DNA of 64,000 bases from assembly GCF_030813115.1 (NCBI RefSeq), contig NZ_JAUSTY010000004.1, positions 248,001 to 312,000 of the forward strand, read 5' to 3'. A program made the translations under genes and the position numbers. This stretch comes from Bacillus horti (GTDB lineage Bacteria; Bacillota; Bacilli; Caldalkalibacillales; JCM-10596). The notes beneath the pieces were generated by a model that did no database searches, was not told the origin of the DNA, and saw only the letters and a program-made list of their open reading frames with translations. Positions 52,071 to 60,661 of this stretch are shown here, in pieces; positions within the stretch are counted from its first letter, which is position 1; every line of letters begins with the position of its first letter.

Positions 52071-52113
52071 AAAGGTCCTTTACAGCTCACAGTAGTGAAT
52101 GTAAAGGACCTTT
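52071..52113. terminator. Bidirectional terminator between importer operon and lacI-type gene
   Basis: AAAGGTCCTTTACA (52071-52084) and TGTAAAGGACCTTT (52100-52113) form a 14-bp perfect stem with A- and T-runs outside. Confidence 0.88.
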
Positions 52114-52147
52114 CAATTTTGTTCTCTAAGAATCAATTGTTCATGAT

Positions 52148-53128
52148 TTATTCAATGGCTCTACATGTTTCTCTAATGCAAATTTCAGGTTCAAGCCGTT
52201 GAACAATAGGTTTTTCATCAGGATGATCGATATATCTAAATAACATTTCTACCGCTGTCTTGGCGATTAAATTAGACGGTACACCGACTGCTGTAACGGG
52301 GATTTCCAGCTCACCCATCTGAGGAATATGATCATACCCAATCAAGGAGATATCCTCAGGGATCCTAAGCCCGGCTTCTTTCGTGGCACGGATTATTCCC
52401 TGTGTCAGTTCATAAGAGCCACTTACTATAGCTGTAGGTCTGTATCCTGAATCAAGGAGCTTATTCATCGCTTGATAACCATGATCGGCATATAAACCCT
52501 CCGTATTAACAAACATTTCAGAACGTGGGTTTAAGCCTAAGCGGATTAATGCCTCAGTAAAACCAAAATATTTCTCGAATTGGCCATCATTGTCATTACG
52601 TAAATGCCCGATATAAGCCAGCTCTCGATGACCAAGAGATTTTAGATATTCAACCGCTTTGTAAATCGCATCACCTCTACGTAAATCAATAGAGGGGTAA
52701 AGGCTGTCCGATGTTGCAATGAGAGTAATTGGAATCTGAGTATTACTGTGATTGTGAATTTCATGGCTAGATTCAAAAACAAGAATCCCATCCACTTGAA
52801 ATTGCTTAAACATATTAATCGCAACTTCTGCTTTACTAATTGAAAGGATCATGGAATAGGTGGATTTTTCAATTTCTTCATTTAACATCGTCACGATAGT
52901 AGATAAGGCTACACGATTGATCGTAGGCCAAACAACTCCAATCGTCTTGCTTTTATTAGAAACCAGCTTTTTCGCTGCAATATTTGGTTGATAGCTTAAC
53001 TCCCGGGCTATTTTTAATATTTTTTCCTTTGTGGTAGGCTGTACCAATGGACTGTCATTTAACGCTTTTGAAACAGTAGAGTAGCTCACGCCAGCAAGGC
53101 GGGCAATATCCTTTATCGTTACACTCAT
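52148..53128 (-). CDS. LacI-family transcriptional regulator of the uronate cluster
   Basis: A 326-aa LacI/GalR regulator. Helix-turn-helix and hinge: TIKDIARLAGVSYSTVSKAL and NIAAKKLVSNKSKTIGVVWP; then the periplasmic-binding-like effector domain (DGILVFESSHE, AIVSGSYELTQGI, ISLIGYDH). Its HTH fits an operator with central CG, and the palindrome TAACAACGTTGTTA occurs at four cluster promoters. It is divergent from the GH88/105-kduI unit, with operator site 4 between them. The effector is probably an unsaturated uronate or KDG-type intermediate. Confidence 0.93.
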   Translation of the reverse strand: MSVTIKDIARLAGVSYSTVSKALNDSPLVQPTTKEKILKIARELSYQPNIAAKKLVSNKSKTIGVVWPTINRVALSTIVTMLNEEIEKSTYSMILSISKAEVAINMFKQFQVDGILVFESSHEIHNHSNTQIPITLIATSDSLYPSIDLRRGDAIYKAVEYLKSLGHRELAYIGHLRNDNDGQFEKYFGFTEALIRLGLNPRSEMFVNTEGLYADHGYQAMNKLLDSGYRPTAIVSGSYELTQGIIRATKEAGLRIPEDISLIGYDHIPQMGELEIPVTAVGVPSNLIAKTAVEMLFRYIDHPDEKPIVQRLEPEICIRETCRAIE

Positions 53129-53326
53129 TATCTAAACCCTCCAGAAACCAGCTATAATTTCTATACTATATTTTATGTTGTGTAGTTGAATTTGTTAAAT
53201 TATAGTCAAAACAACACCACTTCGATTGGATCGTGAGATTGCTGAGGTAAACACAATCAGAACCATGCCGAAGAGGTGCCTTTATTTATGATAGAGTAAA
53301 TAGAACAAATATATGAAAAACTTACG

Positions 53327-53376
53327 TTGCTATTTGATATTATATCATATAAAATAAAAATAACAACGTTGTTATT
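53327..53376 (+). promoter_or_regulatory. Promoter with LacI-type operator, site 4 (hydrolase-kduI operon)
   Basis: -35 TTGCTA (53327-53332), 17-bp spacer, -10 TAAAAT (53350-53355), then the 18-bp perfect palindrome AATAACAACGTTGTTATT (53359-53376). The core begins 5 nt after the -10 box. Confidence 0.82.
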
Positions 53377-53386
53377 GAATGATCAT

Positions 53387-53400
53387 TGAAAGCGCTTCCT
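53387..53400 (+). promoter_or_regulatory. cre-like CcpA site upstream of hydrolase gene
   Basis: TGAAAGCGCTTCCT matches 12 of 14 cre positions and lies 10 nt downstream of operator site 4, within the transcribed leader. It suggests glucose repression of the operon. The rest of 53129-53494 holds no gene. Confidence 0.6.
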
Positions 53401-53494
53401 TTAAGCGATTAAGGCATGAACAAGCAAATTAAATCGAACAAAATTATACTACTGAGTAACGTAAGTAAAAGTGGAGAATTAGGAGGGAATAGAA

Positions 53495-54613
53495 ATGAAT
53501 CATGGAAAAGGCGAATCCGTACAAACGATAACACCACTAATGTGGGCTGAAAAAGCAGGGCAATCATTAATGAATACATATGAGCCACATATGCTGCCCC
53601 CGCAAGAAAGCTGGCATTATCATCAAGGTGTGTTTCTTTACGGGTTGTATCGTTTATGGGAACATGGTGGCAAGGATGAATACTTTCAATATCTGAAGAA
53701 GTATGTGGACTATCTTGTTGATGAGAACGGAAATTTTTACTTTCGTAGAGATGAGCTGGACGCCATCCAAGCTGGACTTTTACTTTTTCCTCTTTACAAA
53801 AATACATGGGATCAACGCTATCTAGTCGCTACCAAAAAGCTACGCAACTTATTAAATACAATTAATAAGACATCTGAAGGGGGATTTTGGCACAAGGATA
53901 AATATCCATATCAGATGTGGCTAGATGGACTCTATATGGCTGGTCCTTTTGCTGTAAAATACGGACAGCTGTTTAACGAACCTGAGCTTGTTGAATTAGT
54001 CATGCTACAGGAAGCTCTAATGCGTAAAAATACGAAGGATGAAGCAACTGGACTTTACTATCATGCGTGGGACGAAAGAGGCGAAACTCCTTGGTCTAAT
54101 CCTGATAATCATTGTTCACCTGAATTTTGGGGAAGATCTGTCGGGTGGTACGGGATGGCTCTCGTTGATATTCTTGAAGACTTACCTGTCTCCCATCCAA
54201 AGCGCAATGAATTAATTACGGTGGTCCAAGAACTGGTTGAAAGCTTAGTAGGATACCAAGATGGACAGTCAGGACTATGGTATCAAATAGTAGATAAAGG
54301 GGATCGTTCAGATAATTGGTTAGAAACTTCTGCATCTAGCCTTTTCCTATATACGATAGCGAAGGGAATTAACCTTGGAATTGTCGATAAATCCTATGCT
54401 GAGTATGTCGAAAAAGGATTTGAGGGAACCATTCGGGATAAAGTAGATTTGAGTGCGGAAGGACAGCTTTCCTTAAATGATATATGTATTGGTACATCTG
54501 CTGGAGAGTATGCCTACTACGTGGAGCGCGAGAAGAGTTCTAACGATCTGCATGGTGTAGGAGCTTTTATCATGGCCTGTGTAGAAATTGAAAAAATGAA
54601 ATATTTAATTTAA
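53495..54613 (+). CDS. GH88/GH105 unsaturated uronyl hydrolase
   Basis: A 372-aa (alpha/alpha)6-barrel hydrolase. Candidate catalytic Asp regions are RDELDAIQAGLLLFPLYKNT and YQMWLDGLYMAGPFAVKYG; GRSVGWYGMALVDILEDL is the conserved later helix. No signal peptide, so it acts in the cytoplasm after import. These enzymes release 4-deoxy-5-keto uronate (DKI) from unsaturated oligosaccharides by hydrating the vinyl ether. Similarity is closest in style to YteR/YesR. AGGAGG precedes ATG 53495. kduI follows after 32 nt. Confidence 0.9.
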   Translation: MNHGKGESVQTITPLMWAEKAGQSLMNTYEPHMLPPQESWHYHQGVFLYGLYRLWEHGGKDEYFQYLKKYVDYLVDENGNFYFRRDELDAIQAGLLLFPLYKNTWDQRYLVATKKLRNLLNTINKTSEGGFWHKDKYPYQMWLDGLYMAGPFAVKYGQLFNEPELVELVMLQEALMRKNTKDEATGLYYHAWDERGETPWSNPDNHCSPEFWGRSVGWYGMALVDILEDLPVSHPKRNELITVVQELVESLVGYQDGQSGLWYQIVDKGDRSDNWLETSASSLFLYTIAKGINLGIVDKSYAEYVEKGFEGTIRDKVDLSAEGQLSLNDICIGTSAGEYAYYVEREKSSNDLHGVGAFIMACVEIEKMKYLI

Positions 54614-54645
54614 ATAATATAGATTCATGAGAGGGAGGAACTAAA

Positions 54646-55476
54646 GTGGAGATAAGATACGCAACAAACCCAACTGATTCTAAGCAGTATACAACTGACA
54701 AATTAAGAAAGGAATTTTTGATTGAAGATTTGTTTGTAAATGGAGAGCTGAATTTGGTGTACAGTCATCATGATCGAATGGTGATTGGTGGAGCAGTACC
54801 TGTATCAGAGCCATTAAAATTGGAAGCGGGGGATGCTCTGAAAACTGAGTATTTTCTTGAACGACGTGAAGTTGGAATTATTAACATCGGTGCTAGAGGA
54901 ACTGTTAAAGTCGGTGGAGAGGAGCATTCACTGGAGAAACAGGATTGCTTGTATATTGGACTTGGTCATGAAGAGGTAACCTTCCATAGTAGTGATTCTT
55001 CCGAACCTGCTCGTTTCTATCTGATTTCAAGTTTGGCTCACAAAGAGTATCCTACTCAAAAGCTAGCCATTGAAAACGCTACACCTGTTGAGATGGGGTC
55101 AGCAGAGGAATGTAATGAACGTACTATTTATCAATACATTCATGAGGGAGGTATTAAAAGCTGTCAGTTGATGATGGGGATGACGCTTTTAAAGCCGGGG
55201 AGCATTTGGAATACAATGCCTGCTCATATTCATGATCGGAGAGCAGAGGTTTATCTATACTTTGATATGAGCTCAAATGGTCGAGTATTTCATTTTATGG
55301 GTGAACCGAGTGAGACACGTCACCTTGTTGTAAGCAATGAACAGGTCGTTATCTCACCAAATTGGTCGATTCACTCTGGAGCAGGTACGAGTCATTATAC
55401 CTTCATTTGGGCTATGGCTGGAGAAAACTATACGTTTAAGGATATGGAATTTGTTAAAATGGAAGATTTACGTTAG
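54646..55476 (+). CDS. kduI: 4-deoxy-L-threo-5-hexosulose-uronate ketol-isomerase
   Basis: A 276-aa bicupin that converts DKI to 2,5-diketo-3-deoxygluconate (DKII). Motifs: IRYATNPTDSKQYTTDKLRK, PLKLEAGDALKTEYFLERRE, and the zinc site PAHIHDRRAEVYLYFD with HSGAGTSHYTFIWAMAGEN. Full length for the family. GTG 54646 follows GAGGGAGG. It takes the product of the hydrolase encoded upstream. The next enzyme, KduD, is not encoded in this window. Confidence 0.96.
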   Translation: MEIRYATNPTDSKQYTTDKLRKEFLIEDLFVNGELNLVYSHHDRMVIGGAVPVSEPLKLEAGDALKTEYFLERREVGIINIGARGTVKVGGEEHSLEKQDCLYIGLGHEEVTFHSSDSSEPARFYLISSLAHKEYPTQKLAIENATPVEMGSAEECNERTIYQYIHEGGIKSCQLMMGMTLLKPGSIWNTMPAHIHDRRAEVYLYFDMSSNGRVFHFMGEPSETRHLVVSNEQVVISPNWSIHSGAGTSHYTFIWAMAGENYTFKDMEFVKMEDLR

Positions 55477-55535
55477 GAGATAGAACAAACGGTTAAGAGG
55501 TACGTAATTAAGCTCATGATGGAGCTGTAGAAAGG

Positions 55536-55585
55536 AAAGCTTGTAAGCATTGACCGAGAGGTATTTTGCTTACAGGCTTTTTTTG
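55536..55585 (+). terminator. Terminator after kduI
   Basis: AAAGCTTGTAAGCA (55536-55549) pairs with TGCTTACAGGCTTT (55567-55580) with one G-U pair, followed by T residues. Confidence 0.8.
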
Positions 55586-55591
55586 GAATAA

Positions 55592-55640
55592 GAGACGCTC
55601 CCAAACCACATAAAAGTGGAAATGGAAGCGTCTTTTTCTT
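55592..55640. terminator. Second terminator, likely for the minus-strand PDZ gene too
   Basis: AGACGCT (55593-55599) and AGCGTCT (55627-55633) with CCAC/GTGG (55606-55619) inside, followed by TTTTCTTTT on the plus strand. Confidence 0.6.
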
Positions 55641-55676
55641 TTATATGCTAAATGCTATGAAATGTTTATGAGCAGC

Positions 55677-57065
55677 TTATTTTGGATTTTCCTCCAACCA
55701 TTCTATGATATCAGTCAATGTTCGAACAGGTACAATGTTTAAGGTTTTTGATCCTTCCCGAGCATCCTCATATTGACTTGCTGGTACAAAAAAGACATCC
55801 GCCCCTGCTCTTTCAACCGTATAGGCTTTCTGTTTAATCCCACCGATTCGACCAATTGTTCCATCCATTTGAATCGTCCCAGTACCAGCTACCTTATTCC
55901 CATTCATAATGCTATTAGGAGAGAGCTGATTAAATAATGTTAGGGCAAGCATTGACCCATGTGATGGTCCACCCTTGTGAAGTAGGTAGGTATAATAAAG
56001 AACCTCGTTTGGGATATCATAAACAATATCATCGATAATGGAGACGCCAAGAACAGCTGTATCTTGATCCTCAGGTAGATATTGAGTTGTGGTAACAAAG
56101 ACGATTTCCTCAGCACTCCGTACAATGGTTAGTTGAACGTCCATACCAGGTGTGGTAATGGCCATGAGTTCCTGAAATTCTTCTACAGAGGATACCCCAT
56201 ACCCATTAAGATTGATAATTTTATCTCCAACTTGTAAAAGATTAGCAGCAGGAGACCCTGGGACAAGTGCAGTAATCAGCGCTCCATTAGACGTAAAGCC
56301 ATTGCCAAGTCCCGCTTGTTGAAAAGCGATCGTACTAGCTACTCGATTTGCGTTAACTTTCATGTCTAAAACTCGCTCTAGCTGCTCAGTGAGAGTTTGA
56401 TCTGTCCTTCTCCTTGGTTCAATATCATAGTACGGAAAGATTTGGGCGTAAAGCCAATCAATCGGTGTAGCTGGCCGGCTAAAAACGAGAACTCCCATAA
56501 TTTCCCCTTGCGGATTTGTATCAACGACCTGTGCGTATCTATTCATATCCATGGTCAGGCCTGGAAAGGTAACCGTATAGGCTGTTGGATAAAGAAGGAT
56601 AACTCCTAGAGCAAGGACCACAATAGCTCTCATCCATCCTTTCCAGGGAATCCTATGATAAATAGTAAAATCAACAATGAGTGTATCTAGGACAACCAAA
56701 ACACAGGTGATCGTTAGGATAACACCAATTCCTACCAAATCTCCGGTTTTAAAGCAAATATAGTATATAGAAATAAAGGAACAGACAAGGACTCCAATTT
56801 TAATAAGAATATGAATGGCTGATAGTATCGTTCGTTTTTCTCTAAACTTTCTACGTCTCCAAATGGTATATAGCCCAGTGATAGAAGCTAGCCACCATAT
56901 GAGGGGAATCATAACAGTTACATAAAGGAGAATGTCTAGTAAATCAATCCAATAGATGTTATTGCCAATGCGTAATGGGTCAAATAACCATAATAGCTGA
57001 GCAAATAGGATGAACAGAAAATAAAAAGCTATTCCCAGAAGCTGAAGTCTCTTGTACATTTTCAT
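55677..57065 (-). CDS. Multi-pass membrane protein with PDZ and Lon (S16) protease domains
   Basis: A 462-aa protein. About five hydrophobic segments cover residues 1-175, then a PDZ domain (VPGSPAANLLQVGDKIINLN) and a Lon-like C-terminal domain. The catalytic Ser is in GGPSHGSMLALTLF and Lys in GGIKQKAYTVERAG. Related SepM/YlbL proteins have one N-terminal helix and about 340 aa, so the added membrane segments are unusual. ATG 57065 is used because GGAGGAGGG lies just upstream; the frame opening 6 codons earlier runs through that site. Substrate unknown; peptide signal processing is a family precedent. Confidence 0.85.
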   Translation of the reverse strand: MKMYKRLQLLGIAFYFLFILFAQLLWLFDPLRIGNNIYWIDLLDILLYVTVMIPLIWWLASITGLYTIWRRRKFREKRTILSAIHILIKIGVLVCSFISIYYICFKTGDLVGIGVILTITCVLVVLDTLIVDFTIYHRIPWKGWMRAIVVLALGVILLYPTAYTVTFPGLTMDMNRYAQVVDTNPQGEIMGVLVFSRPATPIDWLYAQIFPYYDIEPRRRTDQTLTEQLERVLDMKVNANRVASTIAFQQAGLGNGFTSNGALITALVPGSPAANLLQVGDKIINLNGYGVSSVEEFQELMAITTPGMDVQLTIVRSAEEIVFVTTTQYLPEDQDTAVLGVSIIDDIVYDIPNEVLYYTYLLHKGGPSHGSMLALTLFNQLSPNSIMNGNKVAGTGTIQMDGTIGRIGGIKQKAYTVERAGADVFFVPASQYEDAREGSKTLNIVPVRTLTDIIEWLEENPK

Positions 57066-57314
57066 AGAAACCCTCCTCCCCACTTGCTATTCTCTAGATG
57101 TATAAGAGAAGCTTTCTGTATATTAAAAAAAGTAACCTTACTGTTATATTACCCTTTTAGCAGAAGAATTTGTTTATTTTTTTTGAAATGATAGGTTCCA
57201 ACTGGTGGAAAAATTCATGACCTAGATTTCTCATACAAACTAGTTAATCATATACGAGGGAACTCCTGCTCTGTTACAATTATATTGACGATGTATGTTA
57301 TAGGAGGTGTTCAC

Positions 57315-58157
57315 ATGAACCGGTCTTTGACTGTTAAGGAGAGCCACCCTAAGCAAATTCTTACTCCAGCAAGTGGTTTTTTGAAGGGATATACTCATAC
57401 TTTGAATCCTTATGTAGGCTGTAGCTTTGGATGTTCCTATTGCTATGTTCGTAGAATGCCAGTGGGGCTTTTCCGAAAAGAGGAATGGGGTAAGTGGGTC
57501 GATATCAAAAAAGGGGCGACGGAAGTCTTGGAAAAGGATTTAGTCAGGGCGAGGAAAAAAGGGGACATCACTATTTTCATGTCTTCGAGTACTGATCCGT
57601 ATCAGCCTATTGAATCAAATACAGAGCTGACTAGGTCATTGCTAACGGTTATGACGGTACAACCTCCAGATTTCCTGTTTCTCCAAACAAGAGGTCCATT
57701 AATAGTGAGAGATATAGATTTGTTACTAAAATTAAAAAAGAATCTCTTAGTTAGTGTAACGATTGAAACGGACAGAGAGGATATTAGAAAGGTATTTACT
57801 CCAACAGCCCCTCCGGTTCAGGCCAGGTTCAAGGCTCTTCAAAAGCTAAAAGAGGCAGGGCTCCCTGTTCAGATAGCTGTCTCGCCTGTTTTGCCAAGCA
57901 CAGCTTCGTTTGCCCAAAAGGTAAGAGAGGTCGCGTCTAGAGTGGTAATTGATGATTACTTTATGGGAGATGGACAAAATGGAAAGCGTACTAAACAGCT
58001 TGGAATGGAGCAATACTACAAGGAAGTAGCTGAAGAGTCTTGGTTTTCTCCAACAGCGTATGTGCAAGTGCTGAACCAGTTTAAGACACGATTTACTGAT
58101 CATGAGCTTTTTGTTAGTCAAGAGGGGTTTATGCCTCCCAATTCATATGGGGATTAG
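57315..58157 (+). CDS. SPL-family radical SAM protein
   Basis: A 280-aa radical SAM protein of the spore photoproduct lyase-like group. The cluster motif is GCSFGCSYCYVRRMP (CX3CX2C), followed by FMSSSTDPYQPIE, the hallmark of this group. It is much shorter than SplB and lacks the C-terminal Cys of that enzyme; repair of spore photoproduct is therefore not claimed. ATG 57315 follows AGGAGG; the earlier frame has no site. Confidence 0.87.
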   Translation: MNRSLTVKESHPKQILTPASGFLKGYTHTLNPYVGCSFGCSYCYVRRMPVGLFRKEEWGKWVDIKKGATEVLEKDLVRARKKGDITIFMSSSTDPYQPIESNTELTRSLLTVMTVQPPDFLFLQTRGPLIVRDIDLLLKLKKNLLVSVTIETDREDIRKVFTPTAPPVQARFKALQKLKEAGLPVQIAVSPVLPSTASFAQKVREVASRVVIDDYFMGDGQNGKRTKQLGMEQYYKEVAEESWFSPTAYVQVLNQFKTRFTDHELFVSQEGFMPPNSYGD

Positions 58158-58184
58158 TTGTTAGTTGACTGTAGAGCTGAGTCT

Positions 58185-58913
58185 CTAGTTAGCTATAGAC
58201 GGGTACAAGGTAAAATATTGATCAATGGTGTTAGAAATAGCTTGAGCAATTTGCTGCTGATAGGCAGGCTGTTGAAGTAAAGCACGCTCTTGCGGATGAC
58301 TTATATAGCCAACCTCTGCTATTAAAGCTGGAGAATCAACGGATTGTAATAAAAAGAATGTTGAGCTTGGTACAATTGAATGCTTTGTTTGGGCGAGTTT
58401 ATTTAAATTGTCTTGAAGTAATGCGGCGATTAAATAACTATTCCCTCTGCGTTGGTAAATGACCATTGGTCCACGTGCTTTTTTGGAAGATGAGTAATTG
58501 ACATGGATACTAATCAATAGTTTTGGATTTAGTCCCTCAGCAATTAGTTTACGCTGAGTTAGATCCCGCTGGTGTCTGCTTCTTATAGCTGAAAAATGAT
58601 AATCATCGCTAAGAGCATAGTCATGGGTACGAGTAATACCGACCAGATAATGCTTCTTTTTTAGCTCCTTATAAAGTTCCAGTCCAATGGTTAAATTAAT
58701 ATCTTTCTCCAGGATTGTTTTGTGGAACGTTCCCCCATCAATTCCACCATGACCAATATCAATAACTACGTCGTAAGGCATAAAACGATATAGAGATTGT
58801 TCAGAGATCGGTGTAGTTGGTGTAGAGTTAGCCTTAGTAGAAGGGTTTAGGGTTGATACAGTCAGTGTAATAAGTGTGGTGAAAATGATGAGAATTTTTC
58901 TTGTCAAGGTCAT
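58185..58913 (-). CDS. N-acetylmuramoyl-L-alanine amidase (Amidase_3, CwlD-like)
   Basis: A 242-aa secreted amidase. Signal peptide of about 30 residues, then VVIDIGHGGIDGGTFHKTIL with zinc His, EKDINLTIG with Glu, ISIHVNY with the second His, and the catalytic Glu in LIAEVGYISHPQE. It cleaves the lactyl-peptide link of peptidoglycan. Length and layout fit CwlD, needed for spore cortex muramic lactam, though a vegetative amidase cannot be excluded. GGAGGAGG precedes ATG 58913. Confidence 0.9.
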   Translation of the reverse strand: MTLTRKILIIFTTLITLTVSTLNPSTKANSTPTTPISEQSLYRFMPYDVVIDIGHGGIDGGTFHKTILEKDINLTIGLELYKELKKKHYLVGITRTHDYALSDDYHFSAIRSRHQRDLTQRKLIAEGLNPKLLISIHVNYSSSKKARGPMVIYQRRGNSYLIAALLQDNLNKLAQTKHSIVPSSTFFLLQSVDSPALIAEVGYISHPQERALLQQPAYQQQIAQAISNTIDQYFTLYPSIAN

Positions 58914-58959
58914 GCTTGTTCCTCCTCCGATAAAGCCATACTATAATGATTACATTAGC

Positions 58960-58988
58960 GTTAGTACACATAGAGTTAGTACACATAG
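58960..58988. repeat. Short tandem repeat
   Basis: GTTAGTACACATAGA at 58960-58974 is repeated immediately as GTTAGTACACATAGC. It lies in the amidase upstream region and looks like a replication-slippage duplication. Confidence 0.7.
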
Positions 58989-59023
58989 CATTAGCATTTT
59001 CTAACAGAGTGGATTTTATCCAT

Positions 59024-59058
59024 GATAAAACACCGTGCAAAGCAAATAGCACGGTGCC
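59024..59058 (-). terminator. Terminator downstream of rhodanese gene
   Basis: On the minus strand GCACCGTGC and GCACGGTG (59031-59056) form an 8-bp stem, followed by TTTTATC. It lies about 90 nt after the rhodanese stop. Confidence 0.7.
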
Positions 59059-59144
59059 AATGTCAAGCAAACTTAATCGGACAATATTATTACTTCAGTT
59101 TGTGTTTTGCAGATTCGTATTGTAATCAATCAGCCAAACATAAA

Positions 59145-59477
59145 TTAGCTATTTTCAGTAGGTCCTTCCCAAACAAGCATTCCACCATCATAGTTAGCTA
59201 AGCTCTCAAAGCCTTGCTCTTGTAGATAGCGACATACGTTTTGGCTACGATTTCCACTTCGACATACTATAATATATTCCTTAGTTTTATCTAGTTCGTC
59301 CTCATAACGCTCCACAAACTCGCTAGTTGGAAGAAGCTGTATGCCAGGGATATGTCCTTCTTCATACTCCGCAAGCTCTCTTACGTCTAACAAAACTACG
59401 TTTTCATCCTTAGCTTTATAGGCTTTTAAAACCTCTTCATAGCTAAGCTGCTTCACACCGTCTTTTTCAAATGCCAT
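59145..59477 (-). CDS. Rhodanese-like domain protein
   Basis: A 110-aa single-domain sulfurtransferase. The active-site Cys is in IIVCRSGNRSQNVCRYL, and VVLLDVRELAEYEEGHIPG is the N-terminal motif. It handles persulfide sulfur. It lies 88 nt downstream of cysteine synthase on the same strand, so sulfur metabolism is a consistent theme. GGAGG precedes ATG 59477. Confidence 0.92.
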   Translation of the reverse strand: MAFEKDGVKQLSYEEVLKAYKAKDENVVLLDVRELAEYEEGHIPGIQLLPTSEFVERYEDELDKTKEYIIVCRSGNRSQNVCRYLQEQGFESLANYDGGMLVWEGPTENS

Positions 59478-59565
59478 TATCCATTCCTCCCATTTCTTTT
59501 AAATGCTCAAATTCTAAGCCGTATCTAATCTAAAATGAATAGTTTAAAGTTTCATCTTAATTAGA

Positions 59566-60516
59566 TCAACTATTCCCCAAATTGAAGACATCACTGGATA
59601 AGTAACGCTCCCCTGTATCTGGAGCAATGCACACGACCGTCTTTCCTTTCCCTAAACGCTTAGCAACCTGCAGGGCGGCAAAGCATGCTGCACCTGCTGA
59701 AGGACCAACCAATATTCCTTCATTTCTAGCTAGTCGACGAGTTACATCATACGCATCTTCATCAGTACAACGGAAGATCTCCTTATACACCTGTTGGTTG
59801 AGGATGCTTGGAATAAAACCAGGGCTTGTTCCTACAAGCTTATGACGACCTGGTTTTCCGCCAGATAATACAGGTGACCCATCTGGTTCCACCACATACA
59901 CTTCTAGCTCTTTATAGTGTTGTTTAAGTGCTTCTCCAGTGCCTGTTATTGTTCCACCTGTTCCTGCTGTGGCCACAAAAGCATCCAGCTGATCTACACC
60001 AATAGATTTCATTTGTTCAATGATTTCTATAGCGGTAGTCCTCCTGTGCATATCGGGGTTCGCTTGATTTTCGAACTGCTGAGGCATAAAGCTATTGGGG
60101 ATTTCAGCCACAAGCTCCTCTGCCTTTTGAATGGCTCCAGGCATTTTCAAATCTCCCGGTGTAAGAACAACTTCAGCACCGTAAGCCTTCAACAAATTAA
60201 TTCTTTCCTGAGTCATCGTATCAGGCATAACTAAAATCGCCTTGTAGCCTCGGGCAGCAGCATTCATGGCTAGCCCAATTCCCGTGTTTCCAGAAGTAGG
60301 CTCAATGATGACGGAATTCTTTTGTAATAACCCTTGTTTCTCCGCCTCTAAAATCATATTATAGGCAGCACGATCCTTAACACTGCCACTTGGATTGAAC
60401 ATTTCTAGCTTCATATAAAGTGTGGCATCCTGCTCACCAGTTAAGGTTCTGATCTTTACCATAGGGGTGTCACCAATTAGTGCGGCGACGTTATCGACAA
60501 CATTCATTCTCTCCAT
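59566..60516 (-). CDS. cysK: Cysteine synthase (O-acetylserine sulfhydrylase)
   Basis: A 316-aa PLP enzyme that makes cysteine from O-acetylserine and sulfide. The PLP Lys is in NPSGSVKDRAAYN, the substrate loop PTSGNTGIGLAM, the phosphate cup TAGTGGTITGTGE, and GILVGPSAGAACFAALQVAK. ATG 60516 has GAGGAG only 3 nt upstream and ATG 60507 has it 12 nt upstream, so either start is possible. It probably precedes the rhodanese gene in one transcript. Confidence 0.94.
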   Translation of the reverse strand: MERMNVVDNVAALIGDTPMVKIRTLTGEQDATLYMKLEMFNPSGSVKDRAAYNMILEAEKQGLLQKNSVIIEPTSGNTGIGLAMNAAARGYKAILVMPDTMTQERINLLKAYGAEVVLTPGDLKMPGAIQKAEELVAEIPNSFMPQQFENQANPDMHRRTTAIEIIEQMKSIGVDQLDAFVATAGTGGTITGTGEALKQHYKELEVYVVEPDGSPVLSGGKPGRHKLVGTSPGFIPSILNQQVYKEIFRCTDEDAYDVTRRLARNEGILVGPSAGAACFAALQVAKRLGKGKTVVCIAPDTGERYLSSDVFNLGNS

Positions 60517-60661
60517 CGACTCCTCATTTTAGCCGTAATCATATAGGAATTATATCATAGGCACTATAGGGAGAACACAATTTGAACAGGATTCAAATTG
60601 AAACGAAACCTTGACTCATGTACACTAGGATTACAGCTAAGTAGTAGGAGGAAAGAATAAC

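Noticed and set aside
53409-53807. Minus-strand 132-aa frame within the hydrolase gene
   Set aside because: Shadow of the GH88/105 gene with no ribosome binding site or family match.
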